Part shown: positions 17,901 to 26,142 of the stretch, one piece after another | How the letters are laid out: every line of letters starts with the position of its first letter | Numbering within the stretch: the first letter of the stretch is position 1 | Assembly (NCBI GenBank): GCA_902363675.1 | Contig: CABJAV010000010.1 | Coordinates: 1 to 64,000, forward strand | Reading direction: 5' to 3' | Length of the DNA stretch: 64,000 nt | Source: Lachnospiraceae bacterium | GTDB taxonomy: Bacteria > Bacillota > Clostridia > Lachnospirales > Lachnospiraceae | Position numbers and translations under genes: made by a program | Notes under the pieces: model-generated | Databases searched by the model: none | Told to the model about the DNA's origin: nothing | Seen by the model: only the letters and a program-made list of their open reading frames with translations

Positions 17901-18883
17901 GCAATATGATTGGATTTAATCCGGCACTGAATGCTTTGCTTGTGGAGATTGACGGTTTTGCAAATATGGATGAAAAACCGGTATTCGTGATGGCCGCGAC
18001 CAATTTACAAGGAAATATCGATGAGGCACTGGTAAGACGTTTTGACCGTACATTCTGTGTAGATCTTCCAAAAAAGGAGGGAAGACAGTGGATTTTGGAG
18101 AAACTTATCAATGCGCATGAAAATCTGTTTCACATTTCCGCACAGGAAGTGGAAAACCTGATCGAAAGGTCTGTCGGAATGAGCCCGGCAAAATTAGAAA
18201 ATATCGTAGAGGCAGCTCTTCGGGAAGGAATTCGCTCGAACGCCATTGTGGATGATGAGATGCTGGATGCGGTGTTTGAAAAATGCCGTTACGGAGAAGA
18301 AAATACCAAGGACTCTGAGAAAGAAATCAGGCATACCGCTTATCATGAAGCCGGGCATGCCCTGATCCATTTGCATTATGGCAATGTTCCAGATTATATG
18401 AGTGTTGTTGCCAGAGAAAATTTTAATGGGTATGTGAAACCTGAAAAAGTAGGAGAACACCCATCAAAAGAGAAACTTCTTCAAATAATCTGCATGAGTC
18501 TTGGAGGACGTGCGGCCGAACAGGAGGCTGGATACGGACTGACACCAGGGGCAAGTGGCGATTTGCAACAGGCAACGGATCTGGCAAAGCAAATGGTCTG
18601 TCTTTATGGAATGTATGAACAGGAGGTGGGATTGGCAGTTATCTCGGAAGAAGAACTCTTGCATTTTGAAAAGGCAAGACTAGTCATCAACCGGATTTTG
18701 TCGGAGCAATTGCAGCAGGCAAGACAAATTATAAGGAACGAAAGAGAAATGCTGGATACTTTGGTTCAGAAAGTTCTTTCGAGCAAAAAAAAATATTTAA
18801 CGAAAAAGGAATTGGAGGAAATCTATCATGCAAAAGATACAGAAAAGCAAACAATTCGTAGAGAAGATGTGTCATCTTTATAA
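14987..18883 (+). CDS. soluble HBD - ClpB-type AAA+ - receiver-like - FtsH-type AAA+ - M41 protease fusion
   Basis: 1298 residues. Residues ~8-70 resemble the RNase H1 N-terminal hybrid-binding (viroplasmin) domain: IYALKDGDHPGIYMSW and a later SKSF. A very acidic linker follows (~86-120). First AAA+ module, ClpA/B D2-like: Walker A GPSGVGKT at 396-403, Walker B with Asp464/Glu465. Residues ~680-810 look like a degenerate receiver fold ending in a GAKGFLD-type strand. Second module, FtsH-like: Walker A GPPGTGKT at 908-915, Walker B Asp963/Glu964. M41 zinc protease: HEAGH at 1120-1124 and the third ligand Asp1192 in SGDLQQAT. Unlike FtsH there is no membrane helix. Predicted cytosolic unfoldase-protease that may contact RNA:DNA hybrids or dsRNA. 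It overlaps both neighbouring genes. Confidence 0.85.
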   Translation: MKNIENKIYALKDGDHPGIYMSWLDFYPEAEKLELFYSKSFEYQESLIEEPATVLGSLRWAILHAKEYLGDANAQIYGEYPCSADFYETEEEEKLPFDNEEEDWDFLEDDEEDLFEDDTYTSCVLPTSRAPEELKEQEKQIRKALDLDEKYCFGSPWLDMILAMEEGNLSSVTGDEFGNKMGFVGRYFPPVLYYRILYAVLEPKKFIDEYFQQKRLLSSDADWESPEEVQKSILYEFTSSEEYKTLSAIFYDENDMTSLDLAEVKYRCCAAAKNYRNTWVALNSKTVDTMKAFLESGKHTLLDVYVELTENGIYKKELHDVSGPFYNPDLERENAVKTEDMTLEEIVLQTKKISTALKEHIVGQDGAIDKFEEAFFHGTKNPQNRKGPRNVFLFAGPSGVGKTYMAETFAKTLDLPYKRFDMSGFANRDSLEELEGISTFWKSAKPGTITSYVAANPKCVILFDEIEKAASEVVRMFLQILDEGVCFDRYYDRNIDFHNCILIFTTNAGRQLYQEAQSEDLSQLSNKVIIDALEKDVKSDTNVPYFPPELISRFSSNTIIMFNHLGADAIRKVIQKDVDQQIQATKEKYGIDVSKGKDILAATVQYAIGGKQDARNASKISGKLLDKELYELFMLVEEKVGLNNACVPKKVEFQCDFKHATQEIRDFYSGERNGMILVFARDMFGENKEKVFLKNHVEVCFLSDRDEYMKMMAKNNVLFSVIDFNFGRSAREKSLDISNVQSAGSKLFFETRKENASLPIYLLLDESQYDYSEREKHNLLSFGAKGFLDSRNFYKELQRCYSDICCIRAVDTLSVRHQVLTYETRKKLDFKNKKAKIIFYNLKFEMAIEAEDKNALITDEIKPDKKWSDIFVSSDVREELQFFIQYLRNPKEFRQKGVRPPKGALMYGPPGTGKTSLAKVVATESDVNFLSVSADELISGGAAKVHEVFRIARKYAPAVLFIDELDAVGSHRNMIGFNPALNALLVEIDGFANMDEKPVFVMAATNLQGNIDEALVRRFDRTFCVDLPKKEGRQWILEKLINAHENLFHISAQEVENLIERSVGMSPAKLENIVEAALREGIRSNAIVDDEMLDAVFEKCRYGEENTKDSEKEIRHTAYHEAGHALIHLHYGNVPDYMSVVARENFNGYVKPEKVGEHPSKEKLLQIICMSLGGRAAEQEAGYGLTPGASGDLQQATDLAKQMVCLYGMYEQEVGLAVISEEELLHFEKARLVINRILSEQLQQARQIIRNEREMLDTLVQKVLSSKKKYLTKKELEEIYHAKDTEKQTIRREDVSSL

Positions 18884-20789
18884 CAGTGCGATAAAACTGG
18901 GCGGAAATATCTATGAAGTTGCGAAGCAATCCGGATTTCTTTCCGCCTTTACTTATTTCACACAATGGCTGGAGGAAGAGGAAAACTGGCTCAGCCTGAA
19001 TCTGGATCGCATGATGCCGGTCACGGAATGTTATGTGCAGTTGGAAAATTCCAACGAAACGGACAAAATATTTTTATATTCTTCTGAAGCGGGAAAAGAG
19101 GATATCCTTTACGAAAAGGGAAAAATCAAAAACGGAAAGTTTCTCGTTCCGGAAAGTGCATTGCGGGAAATTGCAGAAGATGGGTATTTTTGTCTGTATA
19201 ACAGAAGAGAAGACGGACATAACGGAAGAGCTTTTGTGCGTTATAACAATGCATTTGGTGACAAAAGAAGGATGTTGCCTTTTCAGTATTGGGCGGACGA
19301 ATATACCTTTTTAGGCGATGGCCGGAATCGTGCAATTCTTGTTCGTACGCCATATGAAGAGGTTTTTGTGATGCCGGATATTTTCGCCGTAGAACAGGCA
19401 ATTAAGACCTATGAGGCAGAAAGGCTGATCCGGGCAAAAGATGACCCGGCTTTTTTTATTGAGAGGGTGAAATTTAATAAGAAAGAGTTTATGGCAAATC
19501 TGGAAAAATTGATACCGGAAGTTTTCCCAAAACATTGGCTTATGGCTTATCAGAGGCATGAACTTGCGGAAAGCTACCGGAAGTTAATTTACCAAGTTTG
19601 TTATATCCGCTATTATTATGAGGATATTTACAAAAAGGTTTGGAACAAAACGTATCAGCCATATCTTTTTGAAACGGAATGTCCCGCCTTAAAAAAAGCG
19701 AAAGGGACGCTTGGAATTGCACTCGGAATGGAAGAAAGTTATGTGGTATTTGCAGAAGAAGATGGTATAATTAAAAGAGTACCTGCGTTTTTGGAAGGAG
19801 AATATTCCGAAGGCGAAAGATATGGTTTCTGTGGGACTGGCAATCTGCGCAGAGCAGGCATAGCGTATTCCAAGCTTGCACTTATGTGCCGGTCGATACT
19901 GGAAAATCAAAGAATGATTTCGCATGTCGGACCGCACAAGGTCAATGTGATTTTAAAGGGAGAGATACCTTCATGCTCTGATATTACAATGGCAATCAGA
20001 GAACGGAAAGAAAAGGCAAATCTGGCACCGGGGGCAAAAGTTACGCCTGAGATTATGGCGGATATGCAGTTAGCTGGGAAAAACCTTGATGGAATCGATA
20101 TTGTCCGCGCAGCTGCGGAACTTGCTGCATTTCCGGATGTTTCCATAACAACAAATGGAATGAATGCCATTGCGGAGGTTTACAATCAAAAAGAAAAATA
20201 TCGTTTGCAGGAAGGCGAATATGCGATTGTGTTTTATCTGGACGAAGCAGAATTTGAGTTAGGATTGATAGAGAGAGAAGATCATAAATGTGTTTGTAAG
20301 GCAAGGTCCAATCCGGTGCAAAATTTTCAAAAACTTGTGAGAGATGCAGAAGAAAGCTTGTTTCATAAAATGAAAAATTGTATCGAGCCGTCACTTGTAG
20401 CAGTGGGAATTACGCTGGAGGATGAAAAGTATCATAGAGCATACGAAACATTTCAATCAGGCATTTCAAGAATCAGGCGCCAGTTTGTGCGAAATGATGA
20501 GGCTGTTATAAAGTATGACAATGGCTGGCTCGCGGTCGAAGAGACTTTGCCGATAAAAGATTATACCGCATGTTTTGCACCAGTTTATCAGGAGTGTATC
20601 AAGGCAGTGTGGCAATTGCAGGAAAAAGAAGAAATCGAAAATATTTCAAAGATTTATCTTGCGGGAAGCCGAAGTGATGATGTTGGATTATGGGATGCTT
20701 TGGAACAAAAGTATCCACAGAGAATATGTATTTGGGGCGATTTGGAACATGTAATGGCAATAGGTGCAACAATGATAACAAACAAATAG
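18828..20789 (+). CDS. Hsp70-like protein with degenerate ATPase motifs
   Basis: 653 residues, starting inside the 3' end of the AAA-protease gene (56-bp overlap) after TTGGAGGAAA. The N-terminal ~290 residues match nothing I recognise. From Gly293 the order resembles an Hsp70/actin-fold nucleotide-binding domain: GIALGMEESYVVF in place of the GIDLGTTNS phosphate loop (the Asp is Ala298), then AIVFYLDEAEFELGLI where DLGGGTFDVS is expected, and YLAGSRSDDVG (~610-620) plus an AIGAT ending for the adenosine loop. Key Gly/Asp residues are lost, so ATP turnover is doubtful. A scaffold or substrate-recognition role beside the unfoldase is likely. The distant fold call should be checked by structure prediction. 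Confidence 0.6.
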   Translation: MQKIQKSKQFVEKMCHLYNSAIKLGGNIYEVAKQSGFLSAFTYFTQWLEEEENWLSLNLDRMMPVTECYVQLENSNETDKIFLYSSEAGKEDILYEKGKIKNGKFLVPESALREIAEDGYFCLYNRREDGHNGRAFVRYNNAFGDKRRMLPFQYWADEYTFLGDGRNRAILVRTPYEEVFVMPDIFAVEQAIKTYEAERLIRAKDDPAFFIERVKFNKKEFMANLEKLIPEVFPKHWLMAYQRHELAESYRKLIYQVCYIRYYYEDIYKKVWNKTYQPYLFETECPALKKAKGTLGIALGMEESYVVFAEEDGIIKRVPAFLEGEYSEGERYGFCGTGNLRRAGIAYSKLALMCRSILENQRMISHVGPHKVNVILKGEIPSCSDITMAIRERKEKANLAPGAKVTPEIMADMQLAGKNLDGIDIVRAAAELAAFPDVSITTNGMNAIAEVYNQKEKYRLQEGEYAIVFYLDEAEFELGLIEREDHKCVCKARSNPVQNFQKLVRDAEESLFHKMKNCIEPSLVAVGITLEDEKYHRAYETFQSGISRIRRQFVRNDEAVIKYDNGWLAVEETLPIKDYTACFAPVYQECIKAVWQLQEKEEIENISKIYLAGSRSDDVGLWDALEQKYPQRICIWGDLEHVMAIGATMITNK

Positions 20790-20800
20790 GAGAAAACAGT

Positions 20801-21661
20801 ATGAATATGATAAATACAGATGCAATTATTTACTCAGATGGAAGTCTGAATTTTGATTATCAAAAATTGAATGAATTGTCACAGGAAGAGATGTATGCTG
20901 CATATGGATTTTTGATTTTCTTTAAAGAAAATCAGGAAGTATATTATGAATCGGGAAGGCTGCTGGATGGTGAAGGCGAGCGCATTGGTGAAGGTAATAT
21001 TACGGAACACAATGTATATGCATGGAGATACGGAAAAGACTACGATCCAGTTATGGGGGAAGTACAACCGGAAGAATTCTGGTATAAGGATGTTTTTCGG
21101 GATAAAGCCAGTTACTCAGAAGAAACGAATCGGAGAAAGCATAGATTTGTACTGGCAAGCGGAAGCGATGTCGGTGAAATGGAAGGTGTGAGACGTGCGC
21201 TCGAAATCTGTGCTGGGAAAAAGAATATTAAGAATGTTGTAATCGTACATGACCTTGAAATTGCGCAAAACATTTATAAAGGAAATTACGATAAGAAAAA
21301 GAACGAGCCGGTTTTCTATGGAGAGGAATTGAAAAAAATCAAATCGGAAAGCGGAATAAAAGTGAAGTTTGAAAAGGTAAAATCGCATGAATCAGGAGAA
21401 AATTTTGTTCATGGTGTAGGGAATGATTGCGCTGATATTATGGCAAAAGCCGAGACTGGAAACAGACCCATTGGAGGAAAGGAAGTAAATCCGAATCTGG
21501 AGAAAGTGTGGAACGAAAAAATGAAAGGAAAGATTGCCCGGTATAATATCGAAACCAGAAGAAAAGAGGTCAGAGATGTGATTGAACAGACAATTCCGAT
21601 GATGTTGAATATGTACGAAACACATAACGAACAGACAGGAGGATGTGAGAATGGAAATTAA
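20801..21661 (+). CDS. RNase H-fold nuclease (RNase HI-like)
   Basis: 286 residues from the ATG at 20801, 11 bp after the previous stop and preceded by AGGAGA. Active-site pattern of RNase HI: Asp13 in YSDGS, Glu126/Glu128 in GEMEGVRRAL, Asp151 in VIVHDLEIA, His196 in VKSHES and Asp212 in GNDCADIMAKAE. All four carboxylates and the His are present, so it should be active. RNase H cuts RNA in RNA:DNA hybrids. A ~90-residue insertion separates the first and second motifs, and ~60 residues follow the domain. No hybrid-binding domain is attached; one is found instead on the AAA protease two genes upstream. It overlaps the polymerase gene by 11 bp. Confidence 0.75.
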   Translation: MNMINTDAIIYSDGSLNFDYQKLNELSQEEMYAAYGFLIFFKENQEVYYESGRLLDGEGERIGEGNITEHNVYAWRYGKDYDPVMGEVQPEEFWYKDVFRDKASYSEETNRRKHRFVLASGSDVGEMEGVRRALEICAGKKNIKNVVIVHDLEIAQNIYKGNYDKKKNEPVFYGEELKKIKSESGIKVKFEKVKSHESGENFVHGVGNDCADIMAKAETGNRPIGGKEVNPNLEKVWNEKMKGKIARYNIETRRKEVRDVIEQTIPMMLNMYETHNEQTGGCENGN

Positions 21662-24600
21662 TGAAAAGTCCATTAGAATCAGATCATTCAACGAAAAGGA
21701 TCTTGCATGGCATAAGTATATTGATTGGGAAAAGCAGGATCTTACAGTGCCATGTTTTTTTAATGGAACGGATTCGATGGTCTATTCGGAATTTTTAAGG
21801 CCATCGCTGGATCTTCTGCATTTTCGAAAGTTATGTAAAATACGGGAGAAAGAAACAGGAGAGAAATATATCATTCAAAAAAGAGATGAGGAATATACAG
21901 ATGTTTTTATTGTAGTAACAATGGATAATAATAAGAGCATCTTCCGGATTCCGGAGGAAAAAAGGGAAGTTTTGCATGAATATTTGTATTGTTATGGTAT
22001 TTATCAGTTGGATGACTGGGATAAATATGTAAGGTACATTGAATACAAACGTTCTGGAAATGCAGCAAAAAAAGGAAAGCATATTTTTATCCGGGAAGAC
22101 TTCTATGATGAAATGATGTCGTGGTCCTGGATGGGCTGGAATCCAAAAGAGTTGGAAGTGCGTATGCCTTATGTTGAGATGAAGGCGTATGAATCTCTTG
22201 TGAACAGTACGATAAAGAGCGCGGTTCAAATTGATCCGGAAGAGATTTTACTTTTGGATGATATAAAACATTTATTTAGAACCAAAATTTCAAAAATCGA
22301 ACAAAATCCATGCAATTCGATGGAACTTGACATAAACAGATGTGAAGATTCTGTGGAAAATAATTTATTTGACGGCGAATGTCTGATTGATGAGTCTGTT
22401 TTTAAGGAGGAGAAAATAGATGCGGGTATGATACTCCTTCGTAATTTCTTCTTTAAATCCTGTGGATTTCGTACGGACATCCAGGGATACTATAAACAAA
22501 TCTGGGGGGAACAGTATGAACAGGCAGAGATAACGGATTGTTTTGGAAATAATCTTGAAGTGAAAAAAATTAAAATGATTGTCACAAAAAGTTCTTTTAA
22601 GCTGTTTAAATTTAGAAAGTACTTTGGTTCGTTGTATGGAACGGCACCTGGAGCGGATTGGGACTTCCGTAGATCGGACTGGCCAACAAAAGAGCGGATG
22701 GAAGAATTGGATGATCTTGATGATGAGACGATGGAATATCTCGCTTATAAAAAATGGCGCAGTACATTGTGGTCTAACGATTGTATATTTGGTGTTGTCA
22801 AAAATGAGGAAGTACATCATGATAAAAGAAATTTTACTTATCAAATGATAAATTCCATGAATTTTTCAAAAGACGATATCGATGAGCTGCTCGAAGGGGA
22901 TATTAAAAAGTTAGTAGATCTTCGAACGGATTACAATGTTTATGAATCCTATATTGGAAACGGAGAAAGCACCTCTTATACGAATGCGTTTATATTAGAA
23001 CTGGCAAAAAAGAATCCTGTTTTCCGGCAGACAATCATGTATAAAGAAAAAAGAAACAATGATATTCGTGCTTTTAAGCAGAAACTGTATGAAGGAAAAA
23101 TAAAAGTGGAGGCGGATTACTATACACTTTGCAGTATGCCATGGGAACTGTTACAGTATTCGGTAAACAGGACAGATGAATTGGGGTCGATCTTAAAACC
23201 GAGAGAAATTTATATACAGGGAACTGCAGACAACGAGCAGAGAACTTTGTGCAGAAATCCACATGTCTGCGCAAGCAATGTGGTTTGTGCAACAAATCGG
23301 AAAAAAACGCAATTAGATCAATGGTTTCATTTTACCCGTAGTGATGGACACTGTAATATTGTAGTAATTTCTCCATGGGAGTGGGATGTTATGGAGGCAT
23401 TAAATGGCGCGGATTTTGATTCGGATGAGGTGTTATGCATTCGAAACAAAACCGTTTTAAAACGGGCGCTGGAGTTACAGCAAAATGATCAGATTGCAGC
23501 AGTTCCACATATACAACTGAGTACCAATGATAAAAAAACAATGGAAACGCAGGACTTTGTACAACAATATGTTGCAGACAGTGCGTTGCGTGGCAACAAA
23601 ATCGGACTGATCAGTAATTATGCCCAGATTTTGAACGGATATTATTGGGACAGTTTTCATGAAGGAAGCAGATTTCGGGAAAGACAAAAGGAATTGTATG
23701 ATGATATTTTGATTTTGGCTGGATTAATCGGTGTGGAAATTGATAAAGCGAAACATACATATTCCCTTGATGCAGCTAAGGCTGCGAAAAAGATTATGAA
23801 AAAATATGCTGTGACGGATTCGGATGGGAAAAAACATTTAGACAGACCAGTCTTTATGTGTTTTATCAATAAGGAGCGGCATGGTGAAGCTGCAAAAAAA
23901 GCAGAGGAGAATCAATGGCTGGATTGTCCGATGGATTATGTGGCAAAAAGAATTTATTTGATGTGGCAAACGGAAGAAGCGTTAATAAATCTCAAACCGA
24001 CTCCGACAATCGCACTTGAGAATCTGTTTGATGTAGAGCAAAGCAAAGGTTATAATACAGTTCAGGTGAAAACGGTATTAAGTAAATTAAATACGTGCGT
24101 CAAAGGATTAAAAGAACTTAATATAAACAAAGCAAACCTGGAGTGGACAGAAAACGAGGATATAAAGAAGAGTCTTTTAAATGAGACATATCGCGTGTTG
24201 AATAAAAATGATATTACCGTCAAAGAAATGAAAAAGATTTTGTCCACTGTCTTAGAGACAGATGTAACAGAAAAGATGCAGCGGAAGAAGATAAGAAAGT
24301 TCTTTTATCAATGCCTGTTAGAGAAGAACGAAGAGACCATCTGTGAAATTGTTGGAACTACGGAATTAGCAGATGTATCCGAAGAGACCATCCGCGAGGC
24401 TGCTATCGCCTATTTGAAACAGGCAAAAAACAGTGGAGCAAAGAAACAGATCAACTATGTAAAATGCAGGAAAATTTTTGAGCAGTTTATAGAAGCAAAA
24501 GATACAAAAGAGAGAACAGAAAGCTTTCGATCAGGCTTGAAAACGGACAAAAATAAGTTGAATATTGCTTATATGTTACAAGTGATAACACCGGAAGAGG

Positions 24601-24698
24601 ATTTCGGGGCTGCGAAGAGAGAAAAGTTAATCACGCTTTCGATTTTGTATCATGAATGGCAGGAGCTCTTCTTAAGCTGTGTGAAAACGCAAATGTAA
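21651..24698 (+). CDS. two-barrel RNA polymerase related to RNAi-type RNA-dependent RNA polymerases
   Basis: 1015 residues from the ATG at 21651; AGGAGGA eight bases upstream favours it over the GTG at 21645. First double-psi barrel: DGECLIDES from Asp241, then CGFRTDIQGYYKQ and TKSSFKLFKF (312-321), matching the DGxG, QxRFxGxKG and RPSMxKF blocks of QDE-1/plant RDR proteins. Second barrel: CRNPHVCASNVVCA from Cys534 (family RNPxxHPGD) and the catalytic NGADFDSDEV with Asp588, Asp590, Asp592, where the family has DxDGD. A following IGLISNYAQI and VEIDKAKH stretch matches the late conserved region (LGxIxN, VDxxK). Phage YonO and RNAP beta' share the catalytic barrel. Expected activity: template-directed RNA synthesis; the template is unknown. 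Confidence 0.75.
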   Translation: MEINEKSIRIRSFNEKDLAWHKYIDWEKQDLTVPCFFNGTDSMVYSEFLRPSLDLLHFRKLCKIREKETGEKYIIQKRDEEYTDVFIVVTMDNNKSIFRIPEEKREVLHEYLYCYGIYQLDDWDKYVRYIEYKRSGNAAKKGKHIFIREDFYDEMMSWSWMGWNPKELEVRMPYVEMKAYESLVNSTIKSAVQIDPEEILLLDDIKHLFRTKISKIEQNPCNSMELDINRCEDSVENNLFDGECLIDESVFKEEKIDAGMILLRNFFFKSCGFRTDIQGYYKQIWGEQYEQAEITDCFGNNLEVKKIKMIVTKSSFKLFKFRKYFGSLYGTAPGADWDFRRSDWPTKERMEELDDLDDETMEYLAYKKWRSTLWSNDCIFGVVKNEEVHHDKRNFTYQMINSMNFSKDDIDELLEGDIKKLVDLRTDYNVYESYIGNGESTSYTNAFILELAKKNPVFRQTIMYKEKRNNDIRAFKQKLYEGKIKVEADYYTLCSMPWELLQYSVNRTDELGSILKPREIYIQGTADNEQRTLCRNPHVCASNVVCATNRKKTQLDQWFHFTRSDGHCNIVVISPWEWDVMEALNGADFDSDEVLCIRNKTVLKRALELQQNDQIAAVPHIQLSTNDKKTMETQDFVQQYVADSALRGNKIGLISNYAQILNGYYWDSFHEGSRFRERQKELYDDILILAGLIGVEIDKAKHTYSLDAAKAAKKIMKKYAVTDSDGKKHLDRPVFMCFINKERHGEAAKKAEENQWLDCPMDYVAKRIYLMWQTEEALINLKPTPTIALENLFDVEQSKGYNTVQVKTVLSKLNTCVKGLKELNINKANLEWTENEDIKKSLLNETYRVLNKNDITVKEMKKILSTVLETDVTEKMQRKKIRKFFYQCLLEKNEETICEIVGTTELADVSEETIREAAIAYLKQAKNSGAKKQINYVKCRKIFEQFIEAKDTKERTESFRSGLKTDKNKLNIAYMLQVITPEEDFGAAKREKLITLSILYHEWQELFLSCVKTQM

Positions 24699-24729
24699 TA
24701 AGAAAAATATACGAATATAGAGGAAAGAG

Positions 24730-26082
24730 ATGTTTACGAAAGATAAGCTGTTTTACGAAAAATTGTGGAAACTTATGATCCCGATGATGTTGCAGAATCT
24801 GATGCTGGCACTTGTGGCTGTTGCAGATGCTTTTATGCTTGGAGGAATGAATCAAAATTATATGTCTGCAGTTTCACTTGCCACACAGATTCAGTTTATC
24901 CAGAATATGGTTCTTTCCGCAGCAACAGGTGGTCTGGCAATTCTTGGAGCACAGTATTGGGGCAGGGGAAATATCCGGATACTGGATGATATTTTTTGCA
25001 TGGCGCTGCGTATGTGTGGCTTTGTGTCCATTTTGTTTTTTGTGGCGTGTGTCTGGTTTCCACAGTATCTGATGCTTTTTTTCACAAATGAACAGGTGCT
25101 GATCGACTATGGAGTACAGTATTTGAGAATTGCTGGATTTTCCTATTTAATTACAGGAATTTCCCAGTGTTATCTTGTGGTTATGAAAATTAGTGAGCAC
25201 GCAGTATCTGCAGCATTGATCAGTACGACAACGGTATGCATTAATATTATGCTGAATGTGATCCTTATTTTTGGAAAATTCGGGATTCCTTCCATGGGGG
25301 TTCGCGGAGCGGCTGTTGCTACGCTAAGTTCAAGAATTATTGAGTTGATTTGCTGCGTACTGATTTCTTCGAAATCAGGCTATATTCGCCCCAAGCTGAC
25401 GAGGCTGTTTCGATGGAACAGAAAATTGTCGCGGGATTTTCAAAAATGTGCATTGCCGATTCTTGGAGCATCTTTGTTCTGGGGCGTTGGATTTACATCA
25501 TATTCTTCCTTTATGGGACATCTCGGGGTGGATGCGGCTGCAGCAAATTCTGTAGCTGCTGTTGTACGAGATATTATCTGCTGTCTGAGTGCCGGAATTT
25601 CCGGTGCGGCCGGAATAATGGTCGGCAACGAACTCGGAGCCGGAAATCTTGAACGTGGAAAATTATATGGCACACGAATGTTGAAGATTTCCTTTATCTG
25701 TGGTGTGATCATGACTGTCCTGATGGGAATTTCCGCACCATTTATTTTGATGTTTGTTAAACTGACGCCGCAGGCCGCAACTTACTTGAAAGGAATGTTC
25801 ATTGTAATCTGTGTTTACATGATTGGGCGCTCTGTCAATGAAATTACAATCAATGGTGTGTTTGGATCCGGCGGAGATACGATGTTTGATGTGTACAGTC
25901 TGGCCGTGACGATGTGGGGAATTGCGATTCCGCTTGCAGCACTCGGAACTTACAAATTTCACTGGCCCGTAATTGTTGTATATGCGTGTACCTGTGTGGA
26001 CGAGGTCGGAAAAATTCCGTGGACAATATATCATTTTCGCAAGTATAAGTGGGTAAAAGATTTGACGCATACGGAAAGATAG
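24730..26082 (+). CDS. MATE-family efflux transporter
   Basis: 450 residues with twelve predicted membrane helices, in two similar halves (early LYEKLWKLMIPMMLQN-type start and PSMGVRGAAVAT; late VNEITINGVFGSGGDT). MATE proteins export cationic drugs or metabolites using Na+ or H+ gradients. The start follows AGAGGAAAGAG, 31 bp after the polymerase stop and without an obvious terminator between, so read-through from the operon is possible. Nothing in its sequence links it to RNA metabolism. It is probably an independent gene that happens to follow. Confidence 0.88.
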   Translation: MFTKDKLFYEKLWKLMIPMMLQNLMLALVAVADAFMLGGMNQNYMSAVSLATQIQFIQNMVLSAATGGLAILGAQYWGRGNIRILDDIFCMALRMCGFVSILFFVACVWFPQYLMLFFTNEQVLIDYGVQYLRIAGFSYLITGISQCYLVVMKISEHAVSAALISTTTVCINIMLNVILIFGKFGIPSMGVRGAAVATLSSRIIELICCVLISSKSGYIRPKLTRLFRWNRKLSRDFQKCALPILGASLFWGVGFTSYSSFMGHLGVDAAAANSVAAVVRDIICCLSAGISGAAGIMVGNELGAGNLERGKLYGTRMLKISFICGVIMTVLMGISAPFILMFVKLTPQAATYLKGMFIVICVYMIGRSVNEITINGVFGSGGDTMFDVYSLAVTMWGIAIPLAALGTYKFHWPVIVVYACTCVDEVGKIPWTIYHFRKYKWVKDLTHTER

Positions 26083-26142
26083 GATACCTGTTATGTTACA
26101 TAGAAAGAAAAAGGCGATGGAGTGGCCGGGGGAAACAGGCAA

